Shown: positions 1 through 9,456, counted from the first letter of the stretch. The stretch is 64,000 bases of DNA from Actinomycetes bacterium (GCA_016861045.1 BOKP01000003.1:187501-251500), one strand, 5' to 3'. The notes: generated by a model from the sequence alone, not told the origin. Translations and numbers: made by a program.

Positions 1-401
<401 letters not shown>

Positions 402-693
402 AAGTGACTCGAGGGGTTTCAATCCCCGTCCGCGGGTCAGGCGGAGCGGGGCTCCTCTGTCTTACTGAGAGTCGTCATGCCTTTGGCTTGCGGTCCCCGC
501 TTACACGTGCGGCGACCGACATGACAGGTTCATGTATGCCCGGCCTGCCGCTGGCGACATGCCGGGTCGGACTTCGATGCGCCTCGGAGGTCGAAACCTC
601 CGCGGCACATGCGCTGCTCAGTTTTCAAGGACCGTCGTGCTCCGGCGACGGGGGGCTCCCGGGCCGGAGCGGCTGCCTTCGAGGCGGCGCCGG
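402..693 (-). other. rRNA operon leader region
   Basis: This non-coding stretch lies between the predicted rRNA promoter and the 16S 5' end. It contains CCTTGAAAACTGAGCAGC (about 616-633 on the complement), resembling the conserved leader element before actinobacterial 16S genes that is linked to antitermination and processing. It also contains a small GGAGGT-CGAA-ACCTCC hairpin (585-600). I see no protein-coding gene here. Confidence 0.6.
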
Positions 694-723
694 ATGATAG
701 CGACCTCGGGGCCCGCTGTCCAG
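694..723 (-). promoter_or_regulatory. predicted rRNA operon promoter
   Basis: On the minus strand a -35-like CTGGAC (718-723) is followed after 18 bp by the -10 hexamer TATCAT (694-699). Transcription would start near 687, giving a leader of about 290 nt before 16S. It lies just past the tyrS stop codon, so tyrS transcription may read into it. Confidence 0.5.
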
Positions 724-731
724 GGCGCCGG

Positions 732-1910
732 TCAGTCGGGCACGACGCGGACGAATCGCCGCCTGCCGAGCTGGATCACGCGACCTGCCAGATCGCCGCT
801 CGGGAGGTCGAGCCGGTCGGCGGGCACCGTCTCGCCGTCGATCCGGACCGCGCCCTGCGCGAGCAGCCGCCGGGCCTCGCTGCCCGAGACCCCGAACGCC
901 TCGCGGATCAGCGCCGGCAGGTGGACGTCGCCGCCGATCTCGATCCGGTGGACGGGAGCGTCGGCGGGGGTCTCGCGATCGAGGTGGATCCGGTCGAACC
1001 GCTCCTCCGCCGCCGTCCCGCTGCCGGGGCCGGCGAAGCGGTCGCAGATCCGTCGCGCGAGGTCACGCTTGGCCTCGTTCGGGTGCCGGGAGCGATCGAG
1101 CCGCTCCCCGACGAGGAGCTCCCAATAGAGCGGCATCGCGTCGTCGGGAACGCTCATCAGCTTGCCGAAGATCTCGCTCGCGGGCTCGGTGACGCCGACG
1201 TAGTTGCCGAGCGACTTGCTCATCTTCCGGACGCCGTCGGTCCCGGGAAGGATCGGCATCGTCATGACCGCCTGCGGCTCGCGCCCGAACGACGTCTGAA
1301 CGTCGCGGGCGAACAGCAGGTTGAAGCGCTGCTCGGTGCCGCCGAGCTCGAGGTCGGACTCGACGGCCACCGAGTCGTATCCCTGAAGCACCGGGTAGAG
1401 GAGCTCGAGCAGCGACACGGGCTCGGCCGCCGCCATCCGCTTGCTGAAGTCGTCGCGCTCGAGCAGGCGCGCGACGGTGAAGCGGCGGACGAGGGCGAAC
1501 AGCTCGGCGCTGGGCATGTCGAGCCACTCGCTGTTGCGCCTGACCTCGGTCGCGTCGGGGTCGAGCACCTTGAACGCCTGCTCCTGGAAGGTCCTCGAGT
1601 TGGCATCGATCTCCTCGGGGGCGAGCAGCGGCCGCAGCGCCGATCGACCGCTCGGATCGCCGACCCGGGCCGTGTAGTCGCCGATGATGAGGACCGCGAC
1701 GTGGCCGGCGGCCTGGAACTGCCGCAGCTTCTCGAGCACGACGACGTGGCCGAGGTGGATGTCGGGCGCGGTCGGGTCGATGCCGAGCTTGACCCGCAGG
1801 GGCCGGCCCGAGGCGAGGCGCTCCTCGAGCGCTCCCGCGGGCAGCACGTCGACCGCGCCGAGGGCCAGCTCGGTGCTCGCCCCGCCGCCCTCGGAGTGCG
1901 ATCCACGCAT
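732..1910 (-). CDS. tyrS: tyrosyl-tRNA synthetase
   Basis: This 392-residue class I aminoacyl-tRNA synthetase charges tRNA-Tyr with tyrosine in the cytoplasm. The HIGH-type motif reads HLGH (residues 52-55) and the KMSKS signature is exact (229-233). A C-terminal S4-like RNA-binding domain is visible (RRLLAQGAVRIDGETV). The length and the HLGH motif fit the TyrZ-type bacterial enzymes. The start at 1910 was chosen because a TAGCAT -10 ends 7 bases upstream, predicting a leaderless message. The much longer open frame continuing to 4067 is antisense to the neighbouring pbp gene and is not real. Confidence 0.95.
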   Translation of the reverse strand: MRGSHSEGGGASTELALGAVDVLPAGALEERLASGRPLRVKLGIDPTAPDIHLGHVVVLEKLRQFQAAGHVAVLIIGDYTARVGDPSGRSALRPLLAPEEIDANSRTFQEQAFKVLDPDATEVRRNSEWLDMPSAELFALVRRFTVARLLERDDFSKRMAAAEPVSLLELLYPVLQGYDSVAVESDLELGGTEQRFNLLFARDVQTSFGREPQAVMTMPILPGTDGVRKMSKSLGNYVGVTEPASEIFGKLMSVPDDAMPLYWELLVGERLDRSRHPNEAKRDLARRICDRFAGPGSGTAAEERFDRIHLDRETPADAPVHRIEIGGDVHLPALIREAFGVSGSEARRLLAQGAVRIDGETVPADRLDLPSGDLAGRVIQLGRRRFVRVVPD

Positions 1911-1917
1911 CGGGCCA

Positions 1918-1927
1918 ATGCTAGACT
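1918..1927. promoter_or_regulatory. overlapping divergent -10 elements of tyrS and pbp
   Basis: The string ATGCTAGACT holds TAGCAT on the minus strand (1918-1923, 7 nt before the tyrS ATG) and TAGACT on the plus strand (1922-1927, for the penicillin-binding protein). The two hexamers share two base pairs, so RNA polymerase probably cannot occupy both at once. Confidence 0.5.
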
Positions 1928-2051
1928 CACCCGTCGTCCGGGGACGCCCGGAGCCGGAGATGAACCTCGCCAGCAGCGGCTCATGGCGCCGGGCCTGAGC
2001 GCCGGGGGCCTCGGCGGCGTCACCACCCCCGGGTTCCCGCCGCCTTCTTCG

Positions 2052-4526
2052 ATGCCCGAGAGCAGAGACAACACCGGCGACCGCGCGCGCACCGGCGACG
2101 ACGGGAATCCGATCGTGGCGCTCGAGCCCGGCCCCGAGCCGCCGGGCGTCGCGGAGCCGGCCGCGGACCCCGCGACCGCGGAGCGGTCGAGCGGCGCGCC
2201 GCCGGATCCGCGGGAGCAAGCCAAGGAGGCCGCCCGCCGGCGCGCCGCCGAGCGCAAGGCCAAGCGCGCCGAGCGCAGGGCCGAGCGCGGGCGCGAAGGC
2301 CGCAGCCTCGCTGCCCGCCTGCGGCGCTTGCGCTCCGGCGACGGCTGGCGTCGCCCGCCCGCCGACGGCGGCACCCGGCCGCGGATCAAGAAGCTCAGGT
2401 TCGTCCTCGTGCTCCTCGGCCTCGGCCTGCTGGCGATCGTCTCCTGGGTCTTCGGGGTGATGATGGCCGTCGCCCAGGACCTGCCCGACCTCGAGGCGCG
2501 GGCGCAGTACGACGCCGCCGAGAACTCGGTCGTGCTCGCCCGCGACGGCACCCCGTTGACGACGCTGACCGGCAACGAGAAGCGGATCCTCGTCGAGTCC
2601 GACGAGATCGCTCCGTCGCTGAAGCAGGCCGTCGTCGCGATCGAGGACGAGCGGTTCTACGAGCACCGGGGGATCGACTTCCTCGGGATCGCCCGCGCGC
2701 TGCAGCAGGACATCCTCTCGGGAGGCGCGGTCCAGGGAGGCTCGACGATCACCCAGCAGTTCGTCAAGAACGCGCTCGAGGCGCAGGGAAGCCGCACCGT
2801 CTTCCAGAAGCTCCGCGAGGCCGCGCTCGCCTACCAGATCGAGCGCCAGTGGCCGAAGGACAAGATCCTCACCAACTACCTGAACAACATCTACTTCGGC
2901 AACGGCGCCTACGGGGTCGAGGCCGCTGCCCACACCTACTTCGGAACCGCGCATCCCGGCTGCGGCGATCCGGACGATCGCTGTGCCGCCGCCCTCCTCC
3001 CCGAGGAGTCGGCGATGCTGGCCGCGCTGATCTCCTCTCCGGCCGCCTACGACCCGCGAACCAATCCCGACGCCGCCCGCTCGCAACGCAACGTGGTCCT
3101 GACGAAGATGCGCGAGCAGGGGGTGCTGGAGATCAGCGATGAGGACTTCCAGGCGCTGCTCGACTCCCCGGTGCCGGGCAGGGACGACATCCAGCCGCCG
3201 ACCGAGGAATCGAAGGCCCCGTACTTCACCGATTGGCTGCGCCAGCAGGTCGTCGACAAGTACGGCGCCGGGCAGGCGTTCGGGGGCGGCCTGCAGATCA
3301 AGTCCACGCTCGACCTCGGCCTCCAGCAGGCCGCGAGCCAGGCCGTCACCGACAACCTCGCCGGCCTCGGACCCACCGCCGCGGTCGTCGCCATCGAGAA
3401 CGGCACCGGCGAGGTCCTGGCCATGGTCGGCGGCCAGGACTTCGACGAGAGCCCGTTCAACCTCGCGACCAACGGGCAGCGTCAGCCCGGCTCGTCGTTC
3501 AAGCCGTTCACGCTGGTGACCGCGCTCGCCGAAGGGCATTCGCCGGACGAGACGTTCGAGTCGGCGCCGCAGCAGCTTCCGTTCGAGGCGACGGTCCGCA
3601 GGAACGGGAAGAAGAAGGAGGTCACCGACCTCTTCCGCGTCAACAACTACGACGACAACTACCTCGGCACCGCATCGATCGCGACCGCCACGACCTACTC
3701 CGACAACTCCGTCTACGCGCAGCTCGGGCTCGAGGTCGGGATCAACGACGTGGTCAAGACGGCACACGAGCTCGGCATCGCCTCGCGGATCGACGACAAC
3801 CCGGCGGTCATCCTCGGCGGGCTGACCCGCGGGGTGACGCCGCTGGAGATGGCGTACGCCTACAACACCCTGGCCAACGGCGGTGCCCGGATCAGCGGCT
3901 CGCTGGCGAGCAGGGGCAACGGCGAGGGGCCCGTGGCGATCGACCGGGTCCTCGGCCAGGACGGCGACCCCGTCCCCGACAACCTCGGCGCGAGCGGCGA
4001 GAACGAGGAGGTCTCCGAGCAGGTGGTCGACCCGACGGTCGCGGAGACCGCGACCGAGATCCTCCACACCGTCGTGACCAGCGGCACCGGCGAGCGGGCG
4101 CAGGTCGGCGACGACTACATCTGGGGCAAGACCGGGACGACCGACAACAACGCCGACGCCTGGTTCGTCGGCGCCAACGAGGAGATCACGGTCGCTGTCT
4201 GGGTCGGCTATCCGGACGGGGCGACGCCGATGGAGACCGAGTTCGGCGGCCTGCCCGTCGACGGCGGCACGCTCCCGGCGCTGATCTGGAACGAGGTCGT
4301 CTCCTCCTGGGACGCCCTGCAGGCGGAGCGCGGCGCCGGCGAGGAGACCGCGACGGTCCCTGAGACCTACGTGGCGCCACCGACGACGACCGCGCCGGCC
4401 CCGACGACGACCGCCCCGGCCCCGACGACGACCGCGCCGGCCCCGACGACGGCCCCGGTCGACCCCGCCCCGGCCCCGACCGACCCCGCCCCGGCGCCGA
4501 CCGGGACCGGCGGCGCCGTCCCGTAG
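2052..4526 (+). CDS. class A penicillin-binding protein (glycosyltransferase/transpeptidase)
   Basis: This bifunctional peptidoglycan synthase polymerises lipid II and cross-links the stem peptides outside the membrane. From the start at 2052 it has 824 residues. A basic, Arg/Ala-rich cytoplasmic tail (~50-115) precedes a single membrane anchor (~117-139). The GT51 domain carries EDERFYEHRG (catalytic Glu198). The transpeptidase has SSFK (Ser481, Lys484), SDN (550-552) and KTG (693-695). The C-terminus is a Pro/Thr-rich tail encoded by an imperfect 21-bp tandem repeat (about 4379-4452). An in-frame ATG at 1983 is an alternative start; neither has a clear ribosome binding site. The gene diverges from tyrS. 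Confidence 0.93.
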   Translation: MPESRDNTGDRARTGDDGNPIVALEPGPEPPGVAEPAADPATAERSSGAPPDPREQAKEAARRRAAERKAKRAERRAERGREGRSLAARLRRLRSGDGWRRPPADGGTRPRIKKLRFVLVLLGLGLLAIVSWVFGVMMAVAQDLPDLEARAQYDAAENSVVLARDGTPLTTLTGNEKRILVESDEIAPSLKQAVVAIEDERFYEHRGIDFLGIARALQQDILSGGAVQGGSTITQQFVKNALEAQGSRTVFQKLREAALAYQIERQWPKDKILTNYLNNIYFGNGAYGVEAAAHTYFGTAHPGCGDPDDRCAAALLPEESAMLAALISSPAAYDPRTNPDAARSQRNVVLTKMREQGVLEISDEDFQALLDSPVPGRDDIQPPTEESKAPYFTDWLRQQVVDKYGAGQAFGGGLQIKSTLDLGLQQAASQAVTDNLAGLGPTAAVVAIENGTGEVLAMVGGQDFDESPFNLATNGQRQPGSSFKPFTLVTALAEGHSPDETFESAPQQLPFEATVRRNGKKKEVTDLFRVNNYDDNYLGTASIATATTYSDNSVYAQLGLEVGINDVVKTAHELGIASRIDDNPAVILGGLTRGVTPLEMAYAYNTLANGGARISGSLASRGNGEGPVAIDRVLGQDGDPVPDNLGASGENEEVSEQVVDPTVAETATEILHTVVTSGTGERAQVGDDYIWGKTGTTDNNADAWFVGANEEITVAVWVGYPDGATPMETEFGGLPVDGGTLPALIWNEVVSSWDALQAERGAGEETATVPETYVAPPTTTAPAPTTTAPAPTTTAPAPTTAPVDPAPAPTDPAPAPTGTGGAVP

Positions 4527-5105
4527 TCAGCCGGCAGGGCGTGAGAGGAACCCGCTGTCCGCCAGGCAGTAGCGCCACGGGTAGTCCGCCGCCCGGTTGA
4601 GGCCGATCCGCGGCCCGGCGACGACCTCGCCGTCGAAACCGCGCTCCGGCGCGAGGATCCGGAACGGCTCCCGCAGCGCGTCCTCGCCCGTCTGCGAGAG
4701 CACGATCGCAAGCGCCTCGCAGATCTTCCCGGGCCCCGAGCAGAGCTCGCGGATCCCGTCGCGACCCCGGCGCCGGCGCATCGACTCGAGCCCCGCGGTG
4801 GGCTCGAGCGCCCGCACGAGCACAGCGGCGGCCGTGCCGGTGGGCTCGGCGACGAGGTTGAACATCGCGTGGATCCCGTAGCAGAGATAGACGTAGGCGT
4901 GCCCCGGCGGCCCGAACAGCGGCGCGCTCCTCGGCGTCGGCCCGCCGAAGGCGTGGCAGGCGGGGTCGCCGCGCTCGTACGCCTCGGTTTCGACGATGAC
5001 GCCGCCGACGCCCCGGTGAAGCAGGGTGCAGCCGATCAACCCGGCGGCGACGTCGCGGGGCGACCGCTCGAAGAACGCCCGGTCGAGCGTCGCGGCGGAT
5101 CTCAT
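4527..5105 (-). CDS. 3-methyladenine DNA glycosylase (AAG family)
   Basis: This 192-residue base-excision repair enzyme removes alkylated purines such as 3-methyladenine from DNA. Family features are visible: IVETEAYE with the catalytic Glu region, the HAFGGPTPRSAPLFGPPGHAYVYL core and MFNLV. The ATG at 5105 overlaps the argH stop as ATGA, so translation is probably coupled to argH although the functions are unrelated. Its stop abuts the end of the convergent penicillin-binding protein gene. Confidence 0.92.
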   Translation of the reverse strand: MRSAATLDRAFFERSPRDVAAGLIGCTLLHRGVGGVIVETEAYERGDPACHAFGGPTPRSAPLFGPPGHAYVYLCYGIHAMFNLVAEPTGTAAAVLVRALEPTAGLESMRRRRGRDGIRELCSGPGKICEALAIVLSQTGEDALREPFRILAPERGFDGEVVAGPRIGLNRAADYPWRYCLADSGFLSRPAG

Positions 5106-6472
5106 CCCCGCAGCTCGGCGAGGCTCGCCGCGGCGAGCTCGAGCTGGGCGGCGATCGCCTCCGGGGATGCGCCGCCGCGCGACACCTTCGATGCCAGCCA
5201 CTCGCCACCGCGAAGGACCTCGTAGTACTCCTCGTCGAGAAGCTCCGAGAAAGCCGCGAGCTCCCCGCGGGGGATCGCCGAGAGCGGGATGCCGGCCTCG
5301 AGGGCGTGGCGGACGAGGCCGCCGACGACGGCGTGGGCTTCGCGAAACGGCAGCCCGCGGCGGACCAGGAGATCGGCGACATCGGTGGCGGCCGCCATCT
5401 CGTCTGACGCCGCCGACGCCATTCGCTCGAGATCGAACTCGATCCCGACGAGCATGCCCGCGAGCGCGCGCAGGCCGAGCTCGATCGCGTCGGCGGCGTC
5501 GAACAGCGGCTCCTTGTCCTCCTGCAGGTCCTTGCTGTAGGCGAGCGGGAGCGCGTGCAGGACCCCGGTGAGTGTCATCAGGTCGGCGCTGACCCGCGGC
5601 GCCCTGGCCCGCAGGAGCTCGGCCGCGTCGGGATTCATCTTCTGCGGCATGATCGACGAGCCCGAGCTGAACTCCTCCGCCGGGCGGCAGAAGCCGAACT
5701 CGGACGTCGACCAGAGGACGATCTCGGCGCCGATCCGCGAGAGGTGGGTGGCGCAGGTCGAAGCGGCGCCGAGGTAGTCGAGGGCGAAATCGCGGTTCGA
5801 GACGGCATCGATCGAGTTCTCGACGAGGGAACCGAAGCCGAGCTCGGCGGCGACGGCAGCCCGGTCGAGATCCCAGTTGATCCCCGCCAGCGCCCCGGAC
5901 CCGAGCGGCATCGCGCCCGCCGCGCTGCGGGCGGCGCCGAACCGGTCGGCATCGCGGCGAAGCATCCAGAACCAGGCGAGCAGGTGGTGACCGAGAGTGA
6001 CGGGCTGGGCCCGCTGCAGATGGGTGTAGCCCGGCATCGGCGCGGCGCGATGCTCGTCGGCGAGGGCGTGGATGCGCTCGAGGCAGTCGAGCAGGAGCGA
6101 GCGCCCGGCGTCGGCGCGCTCGGCCACGAACAGGGCCAGGTCCGTGGCCACCTGGTCGTTGCGTGAGCGGCCGGTGTGGATCTTGCCGCCGACGGGCCCG
6201 GCGATCTCGGTCAGGCGACGCTCGATCGCCATGTGGACGTCCTCGTCGCCGGGCTCGAATGGGAACTCCCCGCCCTCGAGCTCGGCGGCGACGCGGTCGA
6301 GGGCGCCCAGCAGCGCCTCGAGCTCCCCGTCGTCGAGCACTCCCGCCCCGCGCAGTGCCCGCGCGTGGGCCCGGGACTGGCGGATGTCGTAGGGCGCCAG
6401 CCGGACGTCGAAGCGGAGCGAGGCGTTGAGCTCCCAGAAGACGGGATCGGGCTCGTTCTCGAAACGCGGCAT
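5102..6472 (-). CDS. argH: argininosuccinate lyase
   Basis: This 456-residue enzyme cleaves argininosuccinate to arginine and fumarate, the last step of arginine synthesis. The superfamily signature GSSIMPQKMN lies at residues 271-280 and TGRSRNDQ at 100-107. The start at 6472 is supported by a TAGACT hexamer ending 6 nt upstream, predicting a leaderless transcript. argH is not beside argG, which is 56 kb away in this window. It overlaps the downstream glycosylase gene by 4 bp. Confidence 0.97.
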   Translation of the reverse strand: MPRFENEPDPVFWELNASLRFDVRLAPYDIRQSRAHARALRGAGVLDDGELEALLGALDRVAAELEGGEFPFEPGDEDVHMAIERRLTEIAGPVGGKIHTGRSRNDQVATDLALFVAERADAGRSLLLDCLERIHALADEHRAAPMPGYTHLQRAQPVTLGHHLLAWFWMLRRDADRFGAARSAAGAMPLGSGALAGINWDLDRAAVAAELGFGSLVENSIDAVSNRDFALDYLGAASTCATHLSRIGAEIVLWSTSEFGFCRPAEEFSSGSSIMPQKMNPDAAELLRARAPRVSADLMTLTGVLHALPLAYSKDLQEDKEPLFDAADAIELGLRALAGMLVGIEFDLERMASAASDEMAAATDVADLLVRRGLPFREAHAVVGGLVRHALEAGIPLSAIPRGELAAFSELLDEEYYEVLRGGEWLASKVSRGGASPEAIAAQLELAAASLAELRG

Positions 6473-6478
6473 CGGCGC

Positions 6479-6484
6479 AGTCTA
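6479..6484 (-). promoter_or_regulatory. argH -10 element (leaderless type)
   Basis: TAGACT lies 6 nt before the argH ATG. Its first three bases are also the TAG stop codon of the upstream aminotransferase gene. Confidence 0.5.
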
Positions 6485-7657
6485 TGAAGGCCCCCGGGCC
6501 GCCCCGCGTCCGAGGATCGCGGCGAGCTCGGCGACGACCCGCTCCACGGACTCCTCGGGGAGGGTCGGATGGAACGGCAGCGCCAGCGAGCGCCTCGAGA
6601 ACTCCTCCGCGACCGGGAACTGCCCCTCGCGGGTGCCGAGCAGCTCCCGGTAGGGGTCGGACAGGTGGATGCAGGGCAGGTACGGGCGAGCATCGATGCC
6701 GCGGCGGTCGAGCTCGGCGATCACGGCGTCCCGGTCGCTCGCCGCCGGCAGCCGGACGACGTAGACGAACCAGCTCCTCCGCTCCCGACCGCGATCGGCC
6801 AGCGGCAGCACGAGGTCGGCCGGATCGCCGGCGCCGGGCTCCGCCGCACCGATCGCCGCGAGGCGCTCCGAGTAGGCCGCCGCGACCTCCGCCCGCCGCC
6901 GGAGCAGCTCATCGAGGCGCTCGAGCTGCCCGACCCCGACGGCGGCCTGGAGGTCGGTCAGCCGGTAGTTGTAGCCGAGGCGATCGTGGTCCATGAGCTT
7001 CATGTTCGGCGCCCGCCCCTGGTTGCGCTCGCTGCGCGCGGCGGCGGCGGCCCCGGGCCCCGGCGGGACCAGCATGCCCCCCTCCCCCGTCGTCATCTGC
7101 TTGTTCGCGTAGAAGGCGAACACCGCGGGGTTGCCACGGGCGCCGACCTCGCCGCCGTCGGCGCAGACCGCGCCCAGGGCCTGCGCCGCGTCCTCGACGA
7201 CCCCGACGCCGTCGGCGGCGGCGATCCGCTCGATCTCGGCCATCGCCGCGGGCCAGCCGAAGATGTGGACGGCGAGGATGCCCGCCGCGCTCCCACCCGC
7301 GGCGGCATCGGCCGCGGAGGGGTCGATCGTCAAGGTGGCCGGATCGACGTCGCAGAAGCGGGGTCGCGCGCCCTCGTAGAGGAGGCAGTTGGACGAGGCG
7401 ATGAAGCTCAGCGGCGTCGTCACCACCTCGTCCCCCGGGCCCCAGCCCTGCCCGCGGACCGCGAGGTGGAGGGCCGCGGTCCCGCTCGAGACGGCGACCG
7501 CGTCATCGACGCCGAGCCGCCGCGCGAACGCGGACTCGAAGCGCTCCAGCATCGGCCCCAGCGAGAGCGTCCCCGAGCGCAGGACCTCCGCCACCAGCTC
7601 TCCCTCGCGCTCGCCGATCGACGGCCGCGCGAGCGGTATCCGCCCGCCGGCGCTCAC
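6482..7657 (-). CDS. DegT/DnrJ/EryC1-family PLP aminotransferase
   Basis: This 391-residue fold-type I aminotransferase belongs to the family that aminates keto-sugars for surface polysaccharides or antibiotics. The PLP-binding lysine is Lys186 in FYANKQMTTGEGG, and Asp156 in VEDAAQA pairs with the cofactor. The GTG start at 7657 overlaps the cimA stop as GTGA, so it appears co-transcribed with cimA. No nucleotide-sugar gene lies nearby, so the substrate is unknown. A role in amino-acid or cell-surface metabolism is possible but not shown by the sequence. Confidence 0.85.
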   Translation of the reverse strand: MSAGGRIPLARPSIGEREGELVAEVLRSGTLSLGPMLERFESAFARRLGVDDAVAVSSGTAALHLAVRGQGWGPGDEVVTTPLSFIASSNCLLYEGARPRFCDVDPATLTIDPSAADAAAGGSAAGILAVHIFGWPAAMAEIERIAAADGVGVVEDAAQALGAVCADGGEVGARGNPAVFAFYANKQMTTGEGGMLVPPGPGAAAAARSERNQGRAPNMKLMDHDRLGYNYRLTDLQAAVGVGQLERLDELLRRRAEVAAAYSERLAAIGAAEPGAGDPADLVLPLADRGRERRSWFVYVVRLPAASDRDAVIAELDRRGIDARPYLPCIHLSDPYRELLGTREGQFPVAEEFSRRSLALPFHPTLPEESVERVVAELAAILGRGAARGPS

Positions 7658-9249
7658 CCCGGAAGCTCCGCCGCCTCGGCGCCGGCGTGCTCGGGCCGGG
7701 GCTGGAAGGCGAACTCGAGCGAGTCGACCAGCGCCTCCCAGGAGGCCTCGATGACGTTCTCGGAGACGCCCAGCGAGCTCCACTCGCGAACGCCGTCGGA
7801 GGAGTCGAGGAGCACGCGCGTCACCGACGCCGTGCCGTGGTGCTCGTCGAGGATGCGGACCTTGAAGTTGGTCAACTCGACCGTGGCGATCTCCGGGCGC
7901 TGCTCGGTGATCGCCTCGCGCAGCGCGCGGTCGAGCGCGTTGACCGGCCCGTTGCCCTCGGCGGTGCGGATGTAGCGGCGATCGCCGACCCAGAGCTTGA
8001 TCGTGGCCTCCGTCTCGACGCCGCCGTCGGCGCGCTTCTCGGTCACGACCCGGAAGCTCTCGAGCCGGAAGAGGGGCACGTAGGTCCCGGCTTCGCGCCG
8101 GAGCAGGAGCTCGAACGAGGCATCGGCCGCCTCGTAGGAGTAGCCGCGGTGCTCGCGCTCCTTCAGCTTCTCGACCGAGCGGCGCACCGCGTCGTCGTCG
8201 AGGGGGATGCCGGCCCGGGCGGCCCGAGCGAGGACCGAGCCGCGGCCGGCCAGCTCGGAGATCAGGATCTCGCGCTCGTTCCCGACCAGGGCCGGATCGA
8301 TGTGCTCGAACGTCCGCGCGTCGGCCTCGACCCCGGCGGCATGAAGGCCGCCCTTGTGGGCGAAGGCGTTGCGGCCGACGTAGGGCTGCGAGGGATCCGG
8401 CGCGAGGTTGCAGATCTCGTCGACGAGGTGCGCCGTCCCGGTCAGCAGCCGCAGCCGCTCGGGGGCGACGCAGTCATGGCCGAGCTTGAGCTGCAGCGCC
8501 GGCAGGATCGACACGAGGTTCGCGTTGCCGGTCCGCTCGCCGTATCCGTTCAGCGTTCCCTGCACCAGCGTCGCGCCGGCACGGACGGCGGCCAGCGAGT
8601 TGGCGACGCCGCAACCGGCGTCGTTGTGGGTGTGGATGCCGACCGTCCCGACGCCGGCGAGCGCCGCGGCGGCGGCCGTCGCCTCCTCGATCTCGTGCGG
8701 CAGGCTCGAGCCGTTCGTGTCGCAGAGGCTGACGTTCTCGGCGCCCGCCTCGATCGCCGCTTCGATGCAGGCGTGCGCGTAGCCCTCGTCGTCGCGCCAG
8801 CCGTCGAAGAAGTGCTCGGCGTCGTAGATGACCCGCTTCCCGGCGTCGACGCAGTGTCGGACCGAGTCGGCGATCATCGCCAGGTTCTCGTCGCGCGACA
8901 CCTTCGTGACCTTCTCCAGATGCAGCGCCCAGGTCTTCCCGACGAGCGTCACCACCGGCGCGAAGCAGCCCACGAGCGCCGCCAGGCCTGGATCCTCGGC
9001 CGCATCGAGGTCGCGCCGGCGGGTCATGCCGAAGGCCGCGACCGTCGTCTGTTCGAGCGGCGTCGAGGCCAGCCGCTCGAACAGCTCCACGTCCTTCGGG
9101 TTGGAATCGGGGAACCCGGCCTCGACGTAATGGACGCCGAGGCGGTCGAGCGCTTCGACGACCCGCACCTTCTCGCTCGCCGAGAGCGACATGCCCTGTC
9201 CCTGCATGCCGTCCCGCAACGTCGTGTCGTAGAGATGAACCTTGCTCAA
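7654..9249 (-). CDS. cimA: (R)-citramalate synthase
   Basis: This 531-residue HMGL-like enzyme condenses pyruvate with acetyl-CoA to citramalate, opening the threonine-independent route to isoleucine. It has the DTTLRDGMQGQG metal/catalytic motif at the N-terminus, HTHNDAGCGVANS, NGYGERTGNANL, and a C-terminal LeuA-type allosteric domain. The DGMQGQGMS variant and QLKLG region fit the CimA/LeuA2 subgroup rather than 2-isopropylmalate synthase, which is encoded separately at 15922-17529. The start is TTG at 9249, preceded by GGAAGCAGG. The upstream 200 bp are highly structured and include a leader ORF. Confidence 0.92.
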   Translation of the reverse strand: MSKVHLYDTTLRDGMQGQGMSLSASEKVRVVEALDRLGVHYVEAGFPDSNPKDVELFERLASTPLEQTTVAAFGMTRRRDLDAAEDPGLAALVGCFAPVVTLVGKTWALHLEKVTKVSRDENLAMIADSVRHCVDAGKRVIYDAEHFFDGWRDDEGYAHACIEAAIEAGAENVSLCDTNGSSLPHEIEEATAAAAALAGVGTVGIHTHNDAGCGVANSLAAVRAGATLVQGTLNGYGERTGNANLVSILPALQLKLGHDCVAPERLRLLTGTAHLVDEICNLAPDPSQPYVGRNAFAHKGGLHAAGVEADARTFEHIDPALVGNEREILISELAGRGSVLARAARAGIPLDDDAVRRSVEKLKEREHRGYSYEAADASFELLLRREAGTYVPLFRLESFRVVTEKRADGGVETEATIKLWVGDRRYIRTAEGNGPVNALDRALREAITEQRPEIATVELTNFKVRILDEHHGTASVTRVLLDSSDGVREWSSLGVSENVIEASWEALVDSLEFAFQPRPEHAGAEAAELPG

Positions 9250-9330
9250 CTTGATCGAACCTGCTTCCTCACCGTCTCACCGGATAGGGATTGGACCCGA
9301 TGCCCGCCGGGGCGAGCCGGGTCGTGCGCC

Positions 9331-9352
9331 CCTGCGCCGCCGCGGGCGCAGG
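9331..9352 (-). promoter_or_regulatory. stable hairpin in cimA leader
   Basis: Perfect 8-bp arms CCTGCGCC and GGCGCAGG flank a 6-nt loop. It follows a second long hairpin (arms about 9354-9364 and 9371-9382, one bulge) and precedes the cimA ribosome binding site. Together with the leader ORF it could form an attenuator. There is no U-run after it, so a terminator role is uncertain. Confidence 0.4.
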
Positions 9353-9363
9353 CCTCCGCGCCG

Positions 9364-9456
9364 CTACGAGGCGGCCGCGGAGCCGGTAATTCGGATCGGC
9401 GCCCGGGCGGGCGCCGGAAGCCCGCGCGACGGACCGGTTGCGAGCGCCGCGTTCAT
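9364..9456 (-). CDS. putative 30-codon leader peptide of cimA
   Basis: The short ORF begins MNAALATGPSRGL and contains I-R-I-T at residues 21-24, ending at TAG inside a long hairpin. The ATG overlaps the ilvE stop (TGATG). A TAGAGT hexamer ends 9 nt upstream, exactly the geometry seen at the leuA leader peptide. Two close Ile codons, one the rare ATT, and a Thr codon would suit isoleucine sensing for an isoleucine-pathway gene. The composition is otherwise Ala/Pro-rich, so chance cannot be excluded. Confidence 0.35.
   Translation of the reverse strand: MNAALATGPSRGLPAPARAPIRITGSAAAS
9398..9415 (-). terminator. palindromic hairpin downstream of ilvE
   Basis: Perfect 7-bp arms GGCGCCC and GGGCGCC flank a GGGC loop, 40-60 nt after the ilvE stop. 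No T-run follows. It could be a GC-type terminator or the first hairpin of the cimA leader. Confidence 0.35.

Noticed and set aside
732-4067. Very long minus-strand open frame of 1111 codons across tyrS and the penicillin-binding protein gene
   Set aside because: Only its 3' third is tyrS. The rest is antisense to a clear PBP with intact catalytic motifs, and long shadow frames are expected at 70% G+C.
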